NCBI RefSeq assembly: GCF_050947875.1
Contig: NW_027460390.1
Span: 2,604,001-2,668,000 of the forward strand
Length of the DNA stretch: 64,000 nt
From: Dermacentor variabilis
Taxonomy: Eukaryota > Arthropoda > Arachnida > Ixodida > Ixodidae
Direction: 5' to 3'
Each line of letters starts with the position of its first letter. The first letter of the stretch is position 1. The position numbers were made by a program, and so were the translations under genes. The notes beneath the pieces are model-generated. The model had not been told where the DNA came from. It worked only from the letters and a program-made list of their open reading frames with translations, and did no database searches. Shown piece after piece: positions 12,501-21,734 of this stretch.

Positions 12501-15500
12501 TAATTGATGTTAAAATAGACGGCGTACCTGTACAAGCACTCGTAGACACTGGAGCCCACGATCCGTGTTGAGTGTTAGCCTACGTAGACATTTAAAGAAG
12601 GACCTCACCCGAGCAGCTGCACAAGGGCTTCGTGTGGCCGACGGCGGCGTGCTGGTTGTTCTTGGAATGTGTATTGCGCGTTTAAGTATAGCCGGCCGCC
12701 CTGCTTCTGTTCCCTTTGCTGTGATCGCCAACTGCCCTCATGACGTTATCCTTGGACTGGACTTTTTATACAGTCATTCTACTTTCATATCTGCTGCGCA
12801 AACGGCGTTCTTCAGTTGGAAATGCCTCAACTCGCCGATGATCCGAGCACCACCCCACCGCACTTGTGCTCGCTTCAAGATGTGCGTCTATCACCCAAGG
12901 CAGTCACTTACGTCGCTTTGACCGCACAGCCACAGGTTCCTGACTGTGGATATGTGCTTGGCCCCATCGTAGACGTACTTTTGAACGGGAACATTGCTGT
13001 TCCGTATACGCTGGTCACAGTTACTAATAACGACGTCGTTCTTCCGCTTCTGAATTTCACCTCAAATGCTTCCGGCCGTCATGTTCTTGGCCAGCGTCTC
13101 TAATACATTAGCGTCAATTGCAGCTCACAATTCTCGTTCCTTAACGGATGACTTCGCGAAAATGATTCCAGGTGACCTCACCTCTGCACAGCCAACGGGC
13201 ATACGTCTCCTGCTCGAATCGTACAGTGACGTCTTTGATTTCAGCGACAGGCCTTTAGGCCAAACATCTGCTGCTCACCACCGTATGCACTGGAGACACG
13301 AGTCCTATTCGTCGGCGTCCCTATTGTGTATCGCATGCTGAATGTAGATTCATCGAATCAGAAGTGGACAAAATGCTCCGCAAAGGTATCATCGAACAAT
13401 CAGCCAGCCTTGGGCTTCGCATGTCATCCTTGTGAAAAAAAAATATGGTACCTGGCGTTTTTGTGTCGATTATCGCCACTTAAACAAAATCACGCGAAAA
13501 GACGCCTACCCACTACCGCGCATCGATGACGCCTTGGACTGCTTGCGCCGACCTAAATACTTCTCGTCCATTGATCTTCGATCCGGATACTGGCAGATTT
13601 CAGTTGACGAAATGGAGTGCCAGAAGGCCTTCATCACCCCATGATGGCTTATATCAGTTCAAGGTCATGGCCTTTGGCCTATGCAATGCTTCTGCGACAT
13701 TTGAACGTATGATGGACTGTCTTCAGCGAGGCTACAAATGGACCACCCGTCTTTCTTATCTTGACGACGTTATTGTTTTTTTCTCTCTCGTTCGGCAGCC
13801 ACCTTGTCCCACGTTAGGCAGCCACCTTACCCGACTCGCTGCAGTTCTTGCGGTCTTCCGAAAAGCTGGCCTCCAACTGGATTCCACGAAATGTCAATTC
13901 GGGCTCCGTCAGATTACGTTGTTGGGACACCTCGTTCACGCATCCGGTGCCCATCCAGATCCGAAAAAAGTTCGCGCCGTACGCAGTTTTCCTGTGCCAC
14001 GTTCAGCTTCTGACGTGCGATGCTTCGTCGGCCTGTGTTCTTACTTTCGCCGCGCCGTCAAAAACTTCGCAGACGTTGCTCGACCTTTGACAGATCTCCT
14101 AAAGAAGAACACGCCGTTCTCATGGGGCCCGGAGCAGGCTCACGCGTTCGACGCTCTCATCGGCTTTCTGACGACCCCTCCCATACTTGCCCTCTTTGAT
14201 CCATCTGCACCGACCGAAGTTGACGCAAGCAGCCACGGCATCGGCGTTGTTCTCGCCCAAAAGCAGAATGGTAGCAAGTGCGTGGTAGCTTAGGCCAGCC
14301 GCCTTCTGTCACCTCCCGAGAGAAATTACTCCATCACCGAGCGGGAGTGTTTGGTTTTTAGTTTGGGCTAGCTGTCGCCAAGTTCTGGCCATATTTGTAC
14401 GGCCACACGTATTCGGTCGTTACAGACCACCACGCTCTCTCTTGGCTGTCTTCCCTCCGGGACCCGACGAGACGGCTTGGTCGCTGGGCTTTGTGGCTAT
14501 ATGAATTTTCATTTATTGTCAACTACAAGTTTGGACGTCTGCACAAGGACGCTGGCTGCCTCTCTCGTCACCTCCTGGATCCTCTTGATCCTGTTGCGCA
14601 TAATCCGGTGACCTGCATGATGGCTTTTACTGACCCGACTGGCATGCGCGCTGAACAATAACGCGCCGAATGCTTACAGCCCATCATCGCTAGAGTGCAA
14701 TCTGGCAGCACCGACGGCACGTGCCGCATGTTTGTGTTGCACGATGTCATCCTCTACCACCTCACTATCAACCCTGACGGCCCTGAGTTGCTCCTGTCCT
14801 TCCTCGTCATCTGCGATCCGTCGTTCTCGAACAACTTCACGATGCACCGATGGCGGGACACCTTGAAGTTTTGCGTACATACGACCGCGTAAAACGCCGG
14901 TTCTTGTGGCCGGATCTTCACCGCTCTGTGAGTCGTTATGTCGCAACTTGCGAATTGTCAGCGCCGCAAGAAACTTCCCCTGCCACCTGTCTGACGACTC
15001 CATCCAATTGAAGATCTCTCTGAACCATTCTTTCGCACAGGCCTTGACCTGCTTGGCCCTTTTCCGACGACGACTAGAGGCAATAAGTGTATCGCCGTCG
15101 CTACTGATTGCGCGACACGCTACGCGATAACAAAAGCGTTGCCGACTAGTTGCGCAACTGACGTCGCCGATTTTTTCTTCCACGACCTCATTTTCCACCA
15201 CGGTGCACCTCGACAGTTACTTACAGACTGCGGCCGCTCGTTCTTGTCTCGAGTTGTCAACGACCTCCTCCACTCTTACGCCACTGAGCACAAGCTGTCC
15301 ACCGCCTACCACTCACAAACGAACGGTCTTACGGAACGTGTCAACCAAACACTCACAGAGATTCTGTCGATGTACGTCTCCAACGATCACCGCGACTGGG
15401 ACGCCACGCTGGTATACTTGACATTCGCGTATAACTCGTCCCGACATGACATCGCCGGATATTCACCCTTTTATCTTTTGCATGGTCGCGACCCCACATT

Positions 15501-15606
15501 GCCGTTTGACATCATCCTACCTTCTGTGCCACGCGTTGCAACTGAGTACGCTCGTGAAGTCATCGATCACGCTCGCATGGCGCGTCAAGTCACCCAATCT
15601 CGTTAA
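12500..15606 (+). pseudogene. Gypsy-1 pol (protease, RT, RNase H, integrase)
   Basis: The aspartic protease shows VPVQALVDTGA near 12525-12560 and, in another frame, VILGLDFLYSHS near 12750. RT runs about 13430-14000 with YGTWRFCVDYRHLNKITRKD, SSIDLRSGYWQI and an intact catalytic YLDDVIVF box near 13760. A frameshift lies near 13640, and a 23-bp segment is tandemly duplicated at about 13787-13832. RNase H contains TDHHALSWLSSLRDPTRRLG (about 14415-14480) but has lost the codons next to its first catalytic Asp. The integrase core is visible at VATDCATRY, LLTDCGRSF and TERVN (about 15090-15350). The stops and frameshifts make it inactive. Confidence 0.88.
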
Positions 15607-16016
15607 TTAGCCTCGCAGAATATACAAAAAGAGCGTTACGACCGGTGCCATCGCGATGTTAAGTTCGCCCCAGGTGCTTGAGTGCTCCTTTGGTCACCAT
15701 GTCGTCGGGCTGGCCTCTCCCAGAAGCTTCTCTCTCGCTACACAGGGCATTATGAAGCCCTACGTCAAGTTAAAGACGTCGATTACAAGATCTCGCCGTT
15801 ACGGTTTGATCCATCCTCAACTCCGACGCCTGTTGGCATCGTGCACGTTTCGCCGCTAAAGCTATACTTCGCTCGCCATTCTTCGCCTAACGTGCCCCGA
15901 GACGGCGCTTCACCACCCGGGGGTCGTTGTTGTTGTTGTTGTTGTTGTTGTAGCCTATGACACGTGTGGCTCCTACCCCCGATGGGGGATTGGCCAAGAA
16001 ATGGGTGCATGGGTCA

Positions 16017-16168
16017 TGTCACGGAAAGATGTGAGAATAGAGGAAGAAGAAGATCGAAAGAAGCTGGCTGCTACATGTTGTTGTTGGTCAGCCATCTTGA
16101 CCACATTGACTTTGCTTGTATATATATTGTAAATACAGTCTGTGTATGCTCCCAACATCCCCGTAAGA
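16017..16168 (+). repeat. Gypsy-1 3' LTR
   Basis: 152 bp, partner of 10958-11111 and heavily diverged from it. The flanking ATAT at 16169-16172 matches 10954-10957, which fixes the boundary. Confidence 0.9.
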
Positions 16169-17840
16169 ATATGCAGGTCACATCGCGTTTTTTGCTTCAG
16201 AGAATGACATCCACTCTTTGTATAGTCGATTGCAAACATACCTGCACGCCATAGAAACCTGGTTACAGAATATTCGCCTCTCCCTTAACATCAGAAAATA
16301 CTCAATTATAGTTTTCCTTTAATCGATCCAATGCATATAAACCTTACCTATTGGCTTCAGAATATACCTCAGGTCGACTCGGTAAAATGCCTAGGCATAA
16401 TATACGATAACCGGCTCAGTGGACGCACGCATATTGATTATATATATAGAGAAAGGAGTGCGAGTGGTGGAATGGCAAGAAGGATTTGCAACCGTCGATC
16501 AGGAATGCGGAGAGATTCTTTGTTGATGATTTATAAAATGTACGTACGGCCAGTTTTCGAATTTGGATGCTGTCTATATTCAGGTGCGCCGGCATATAAA
16601 TTACATCCCCTTGTCCTTCCGGCACGGGAAGTTTTACGCCTGTGCCTTGGTTTATCAAAGTTCGTTACCAAACAATTTATCATGCCTAGAAACTCACTTA
16701 CCGTCTCTTTTGCTCATTTGTACAGATCTCGGTTATTAACCGTCCAAACATTCCTAAAGATGTATGAATAATCTACAAAATTACAAGTCATTTTTATTTC
16801 ACAACGTGCAATATTTTTTTTCAATCTTCCTGGACTCGGTACCCCACTCCTCAGGCCGTACTTGTTCAGGCACTTGGTCCCTTAGATGTACGATTATGTG
16901 AGATCCTTCAGATTATTCAGATTATGTGAGATCCTCTAGATTATTTTTGACGATATATACCCAAACAACGCAACACACTTCTCTTGCAATGTATTAAATG
17001 GGCTATTACAAAATCACTTATTGGAGCCAAAAATGAACGCTGTCGTAGACCCAGATGAATCGAAAACAGAAGAAAATTTGGAATTGAAATTTACTTTTCC
17101 GCTTTTGACTGGTCCTCCTCTTCAAGACTTCCTGACTATATACCAGTACTATAGCTGAGTTTCCGGCGGTTACATTGGCTCTACGAAAAGTGAACTCATA
17201 TATCTTGAAAGTTGTAATAACGGATTCTGTATCTTTATGTTCAGCTCTCACTGCAAATAGTGGCTCCCGTATTTCACGTATATTTCATTGTTTGATACCT
17301 TCTAAATTTACACTAATTAGATTGGTATGGGTGTCAGGTCATAAAGGATTAGCTATCAATGAATTAGCAGTCAGCTTGGCGAGAGCTGCCATTAGTGGTC
17401 CAATGCTCCCGATCCTTCCTGTATATGCTTTCATAACTGCTGCTAGGTTCAGGAGACGGGCAATCATACAGGAATCTTGGAACCTATCATTAACAAATTT
17501 AAATGATAACCGATACCTCTTATTTCATTGGAACAGAAACTTCTGCGGTAACAGAAAAGTTGAAGTCCTGTTGACGAAATCCCGATGTAGAATACCTGCA
17601 TTAAACTATTATCTGCATCGATCTGGTCTGGCAACCTCCTCCTTGTCCTCATACCGTGGTGATGATGCAACAATGGAACACTTCTTCCTGTCACGCCGCC
17701 GTTTATCCGCATTAAGAAAGTACAGTTTAGAAAGAAAATTTCATAGTGCTGGAATGAATATAAGGATTCCCGATATTCTATCTTTGGGAGCCTGCTCTCT
17801 GGGACATCGTTGGTGCAAATGTTGCGGATTATACAATTGA
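16169..17840 (+). pseudogene. LINE-A RT end, thumb and RNase H (3' part)
   Basis: The first codons continue the 5' part as YAGHIAFFASENDI, where RTs normally have YADD; both catalytic Asp codons are changed. The thumb region follows with VDSVKCLGIIYDNRLSGRTH and YKMYVRPVFEFGCCLYSGAP (about 16380-16600). RNase H occupies about 17000-17420, with VVITDSVSLCSALT and VWVSGHKGLAINELAVSLAR. The tail LNYYLHRSGLATSS then begins, with the usual Cys/His cluster partly lost. Frames change several times. The same tail in the second copy (about 53410-53500) keeps CPLCHSCNSIETIDHYLLEC. Confidence 0.83.
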
Positions 17841-18095
17841 ATCAGGACGATTTCCTTGTTAAATTCTTAAAACTTATCTGAATGAATTTCTTCAGCCATT
17901 CAAAATATCTCAATAGAGATTCTTTTCAGACTCGCATAATCTTTTCCTTAAATAACCCGATTCTTTGCCAATCCCCCGTAGTGGGTGTGAGCCACTCTCG
18001 GAATAAAGCAAAGCAAAGCAATACCTCGTCCGACGTCTGAGTAGCTGTTCGACTCTTCGTGTCTGAGAGGTAGAGACCGCTTCCACTATTTCAAC

Positions 18096-18452
18096 ATGCT
18101 GTCAAACGCGGAGAAGAGGCGCTGGGCTCAGGACGTCGCCAAGGCCGACATTGTTTATTCCGTCCGAGTCGTCACTTCGGCCATGAAGAGTCAGCCATTC
18201 GCGGTCTACGATTTCGAACCACGTGTGAGGTTCCTGGAGGAGAGAGCCGAGGTACTGAGGGATCTGAACACGGAGATGATATTGACGATGGACGTTGACG
18301 AGCTCAGCATGGTAGAGATTGAGCAAGTGACCAAGTTCGAGCGAGTGGTGAACCTCGTAACCAAAAAAGCGCGATGTGCCATTCGTCGAGCCACGCCGAA
18401 AGCCGCCGACATCCCCGATCTCACGTGGACGGAGTCACCTGCGACTGAGTGA
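18096..18452 (+). CDS. Unassigned 118-aa ORF, possibly BEL/Pao Gag N-terminus
   Basis: An ATG-started frame directly downstream of the LINE-A tail. The protein is acidic and helical, with a stretch of alternating charge (RFLEERAEVLRDLNTEM, then EIEQVTKFERVVNLVTKKAR at about residues 75-95). Spacing and composition resemble the N-terminal helices of BEL/Pao Gag, but I see no protease, RT or LTR of that type nearby. It could also be an exon or a chance frame. Its even codon composition, unlike the decayed neighbours, argues mildly for past coding. Confidence 0.3.
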   Translation: MLSNAEKRRWAQDVAKADIVYSVRVVTSAMKSQPFAVYDFEPRVRFLEERAEVLRDLNTEMILTMDVDELSMVEIEQVTKFERVVNLVTKKARCAIRRATPKAADIPDLTWTESPATE

Positions 18453-19004
18453 TCCTGAACGGCGCCTCCCTCCCACACGGCAAGCCAGACGAGCCTCCTC
18501 TTCGGATATATCTGCGCTTTTGTCGTGCCACTGCAGACAGAGCCTCCATATAGTTGGTGCGGTAACAGGCACGCCGTTCCCTGCGCGCCATGCCGTCCGC
18601 CGGTGGTACCGTGACCAGACGACCGTTGTACGTGCAGTCCACGAGAGGTCTGCACAACGACTGGCTAGTGCGTGCATCGATTGGGACTCTGCGAGAGCCC
18701 CAGCGTCGACTTCTCGCGCTGCGGCCTGAATGAGTCGGCCCTCTCGATCACCGCGCGGCGTCGCCGGTTCATCGAACAGGTGTGGAGAAGCCTAAAAGTG
18801 CAGACTGTATACGTACAGCTCCGGAGGACAGAACCACTGGCTTGCCGAACTGAGGGAGGCCCGCGTGCGTGCACCATCGATACGTCGTTCGGCACGGTGT
18901 CTTCCAGAGGTTGCCCCGAAATTGCCGTCAGTGTTTTTAATAAAAAAGAGAACTGCAGAGTGGGGTGCCACTTATTTTTCGAGTGGGGGGGGGCGAGCCA
19001 TCTC
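18453..19004. other. No recognised gene, GC-rich segment
   Basis: Open frames exist on both strands but none matches a family I know. It ends with AATAAAAAAG near 18940, which could be a retroposed 3' end, then enters a CT/TA microsatellite. Confidence 0.35.
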
Positions 19005-19029
19005 ACTCTCTCTCTCTCTCTCTCTCTAT

Positions 19030-19116
<87 letters not shown>
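19005..19116. repeat. (CT)n(TA)n microsatellite, left half
   Basis: A CT run to about 19028 is followed by uninterrupted TA to about 19114. It directly abuts the LTR of Gypsy-3; the tract resumes at 31713 beyond that element's other LTR. Confidence 0.95.
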
Positions 19117-19120
<4 letters not shown>

Positions 19121-19289
19121 ACGCGAAGGACGAGTCAGTAAGACGAGCAACTATTTACAGGTTGTATTACAACAGCGGTTGCAGCGCTGATCGGTTAGAT
19201 TAACAGTGCGGACCCGGTTCGTTCTTCCTCCTCATTTCTCGAGTGATGGCGCCCGCGTTCAAACAAGCAAATACCACACGCGTGTAGCA
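19117..19289 (-). repeat. Gypsy-3 3' LTR
   Basis: About 173 bp, paired with 31531-31710. It lies immediately next to the integrase C-terminal coding end, confirming minus-strand polarity. Confidence 0.85.
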
Positions 19290-19605
19290 TAATCCCTTGG
19301 TGGCAGAAGTGACGTCCCGGACCGTCTAAATGTTAGCACTGGGAGGGTGACACTGCTTCAGTCGTGTAACGTGCACGAGATCACTGGACTGGGAAGCAGG
19401 TGGGGCGTCAGGGGCGATCTCGTAGGTGACGGGAGTCACGGCACGAAGCACTCGGTAGGGCCTGTGTAATTAGACAGCAGTTTTTCTGGCAGGCCAACCT
19501 GACGCGACGGAGACCATAAAAGCACCAAAGAACCAGGCGGGAAGTGCACGTCTCAGTGTCGCCGGTCGTACAAACGCCTTTGACTCTCTTGGGATTTCAG
19601 AAGGC
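19290..19605 (-). pseudogene. Gypsy-3 integrase C-terminal end
   Basis: On the minus strand the frame reads VHFPPGSLVLLWSPSRQVGL, LLSNYTGPYRVLRAVTPVTY and DLVHVTRLKQ before a stop near 19333. This is the GPY/F-type C-terminal module of Gypsy integrases. It is the continuation of the integrase at 28777-29757; the two parts were separated by insertion of Gypsy-2, which duplicated AGGC (19602-19605 and 28777-28780). Confidence 0.88.
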
Positions 19606-20066
19606 TGTCGCGAAGAGAGTGTACCGCGGCCCTCTTTGCTGTCTTTCCGGGAATTTTGTGGGGTCCTTGACGCGGGGCAAACCTTTGTCCACAAATGACC
19701 TCGACGGCGCCGCGGACAGTGCTGCCGCGCGGCCGCCGCCACCGCCGCGCCTGACGTCACACGTGCACATGTCGCGTCGTCTTCCCACGCTCGGCTGTCA
19801 AAAGCTGATTAGTTATGGTCAGAGTGCTTTTGTGCACGGAGTGTTGACGCGACCATTTCTTGACCTCTTGAACTCTGCCGCTTATTGGATGATGTCGGCT
19901 TGCCTGATTGGTCGGAGTAACGAAGTAACCCATTGGTGAAGAAGCGTGCGCCTCCCGCCGGTCCGCGGGTCCCTTGGATGCTGGGGAAACTTATTTAAGG
20001 AATAGTTTGGGGTAGTTTTGAGAGTGAGCAAGTAGACAGCAGCAGACACGGCGCAACTTCACCAGG
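19606..20066 (+). repeat. Gypsy-2 5' LTR, left part
   Basis: 461 bp, nearly identical to 28073-28533. It includes CCGCGGCCCTCTTTGCTGTC and the CGCAACTTCACCAGG word at which the LINE entered. The last 6 bp, ACCAGG, are the LINE target site. Confidence 0.93.
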
Positions 20067-20342
20067 TGCCGTGGATAGGTGCTGTGGTGGCGTGATTTGT
20101 GCGTTCGAGCTTCGGTGCTACGGATCCCCTCCACGTGGGGCCCCTCTCGGATGGTTGGATAGGATTACGGTGCGGATTCTTCTAGACTCCAACCCGCTGT
20201 CTTCGATTCGGTGAGGTGTTCCGGTGGCGCTTTTCGTCCTTGGCTTTTTTCCAGTGTTTAGCTGAGAGTTTCTAGCTTCCTACCTTGTGTAGTGTTAGCT
20301 TAAACTTCGGCTAGGCGCGGGCGCCACGTGGTTTTTACCGCG
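20067..20342 (+). promoter_or_regulatory. Tx1-like LINE 5' UTR / presumed internal promoter
   Basis: The first 276 bp of the LINE. LINEs must carry their promoter downstream of the start site, so a promoter is expected here. No specific motif was identified; the assignment rests on position only. Confidence 0.45.
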
Positions 20343-21605
20343 ATGGTGGCCCCTTCGCGGCTTCGGCCGCTTATGTTTTTCGGGCGAGTTCCGAAAGGCG
20401 CGTCCAATGTAGATGTTTGCAAGGCGCTCGTAAAGCGCTTTTCCTTGAACGACCTTAAGGCAGTGCAGGACTTTGGTGCAGGACGGTTTGAGATAACGTT
20501 TAAGAATAAGGCCGCGGTTGATCGCTTCTCAGCTGATCCCGCTTTGAAGGTTCGGGATGTGGAAGTTCGTTTTGAGTATAGAGGTGTGCGTGTGAAGTTG
20601 GTTAGGGTGTTTGGCTACCCCGCGGATCTTCCGGACCAGGCTCTCGTCTCCGAGCTAGAGGTCTTCGGAAAGGTTCACGGGATCTCCGAAGAATGCGTGC
20701 CCGGTTTCCCTGCCGTTGGCACCGGAAACCGGCGCATTCGGATAGAGATGGCGCGGCCCGTTCCTAACCTTCTTCGTGTAGGTGAGCGTGTCGTTCAGTG
20801 TGAGTACGAGGGTGTAGTTAGATTGTGCCGTAGGTGTAACATGGCAGGACACCACGCCGCCGCGTGCGACGCGCCTCAGTGCGCGCGCTGCGGGCAGTTT
20901 GGCCACGCGTCCTGCGACGCGGCGTGCGTACGTTGCGGCGGCGACCATGCGGTTTCGGCGTGTAGTGTCCGCACCTACTCGTCAGTGACCGCGAGGCCAG
21001 AACAGCAGAAACCTGCCGTCGTGGAAGCGGTTACTTCGCCGGTAGCTGATACGGTTGCTGCCTTAGAGGAAGGAGAGAGCCAGGGCTCCTTGAGCGTGGT
21101 CGATGCCGCCGAGCGCGGCAGCGATTCCGTGGACGCTACCGAGGTCGTTCCCCCTTCCGTCACGGCAACGTGCGAGGGGGCAGCGAGCGAGGAGGCTGAA
21201 GCGGCGGTCGCTGTCGCCTCCGTGGCGGGTACGCCTCTCGCTACGCCGGTCGCTATCTCTGGCGCGTCCGAACCGCTGACTGGCGCGACTGACACTGCTC
21301 GTCGGTCGAACCATAAGCGTAAGAGCCGGCGCGCACACCGCGCTGGCTCCGCTGCCAGGGCGGCGGCCGCGGGGCATGAGTCGAGCTCGGACGAAGGTGG
21401 CTCCCAGGGCTCGGAGACTGGCCCTCCAGAATTTAAGCGCAGTGCTGTTGAAACGTCCGATTCTGATACTGAGGTCCCATCGGACGCGGAGGGTTCTCCT
21501 CCTTGTCCCAATTGCGGATGGGGACATTGCGAATGCTCGTTGCTCTCAGACAGAACCTATGAGTCTACTGATGAGGGGTCCCCATCTTTGGAGACCCTCT
21601 CATAA
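20343..21605 (+). CDS. LINE ORF1, Gag-like nucleic-acid-binding protein with three zinc knuckles
   Basis: About 420 aa from the first true ATG (20343); an in-frame GTG 15 bp upstream is not a likely start. The N-terminal 150 residues look like a folded domain preceding the knuckles. Three Cys/His clusters then follow at about residues 162-207: CRRCNMAGHHAAAC (CX2CX4HX4C), CARCGQFGHASC (CX2CX4HX2C) and CVRCGGDHAVSAC (CX2CX3HX4C). The remainder is Ala/Ser/Glu-rich with a basic patch HKRKSRRAHR. Such proteins coat LINE RNA and form the RNP with ORF2. It ends 129 bp before ORF2, so ORF2 needs re-initiation or another mechanism. The frame is intact. Confidence 0.88.
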   Translation: MVAPSRLRPLMFFGRVPKGASNVDVCKALVKRFSLNDLKAVQDFGAGRFEITFKNKAAVDRFSADPALKVRDVEVRFEYRGVRVKLVRVFGYPADLPDQALVSELEVFGKVHGISEECVPGFPAVGTGNRRIRIEMARPVPNLLRVGERVVQCEYEGVVRLCRRCNMAGHHAAACDAPQCARCGQFGHASCDAACVRCGGDHAVSACSVRTYSSVTARPEQQKPAVVEAVTSPVADTVAALEEGESQGSLSVVDAAERGSDSVDATEVVPPSVTATCEGAASEEAEAAVAVASVAGTPLATPVAISGASEPLTGATDTARRSNHKRKSRRAHRAGSAARAAAAGHESSSDEGGSQGSETGPPEFKRSAVETSDSDTEVPSDAEGSPPCPNCGWGHCECSLLSDRTYESTDEGSPSLETLS

Positions 21606-21734
21606 GTAGTCTTTGCTTATTTGTCACTAGCGGCTAGTATTACCTAATACTAGCCTGCTCTTTATTTATTTTCCTAGCTCTTTTTGTCTTCCTTTGTTTC
21701 TACTAGCTCTTAGCTAATCTCTTTCTCCCTTAAA

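Larger units (their letters stand above)
10958..16168 (+). mobile_element. Gypsy-1, LTR retrotransposon inside LINE-A
   Basis: The LTRs are 154 bp (10958-11111) and 152 bp (16017-16168), beginning TGTTACGG / TGTCACGG and ending CCGTAACA / CCGTAAGA. They differ at roughly one in seven positions by eye, so this is an old insertion. The target duplication is ATAT (10954-10957 and 16169-16172). Internal order is gag, protease, RT, RNase H, integrase, which is the Gypsy (Metaviridae-type) order. A candidate primer-binding segment TGGGAGGTGCTGGG starts near 11117; I do not assign the tRNA. A (GTT)n tract sits near 15925-15951, before the 3' LTR. Confidence 0.9.
8960..18022 (+). mobile_element. LINE-A (EN-RT-RNase H), split by a Gypsy insertion
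   Basis: One LINE occupies 8960-10957 and resumes at 16169-18022. The reading frame across the junction is continuous once the Gypsy element and one copy of the 4-bp duplication ATAT are removed. Domain order is endonuclease, RT, thumb, RNase H, Cys-rich tail and a 3' UTR ending in AATAAAGCAAAGCAAAGCAA, a short tandem tail in place of poly-A. No ORF1 is seen upstream, so the 5' end is truncated or lost. A second copy of the same family lies at 52690-53890 and shares the 3' UTR word GGCCAATCCC/GCCAATCCCC. Confidence 0.85.

Noticed and set aside
18665..19203. Frames encoding long Tyr-Ile runs at the TA microsatellite
   Set aside because: Translation of (TA)n; the same explains 31558-32031.
20975..21527. 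Long minus-strand frames opposite LINE ORF1
   Set aside because: Shadow frames of the GC-rich, alanine-rich plus-strand ORF1; no independent motif.
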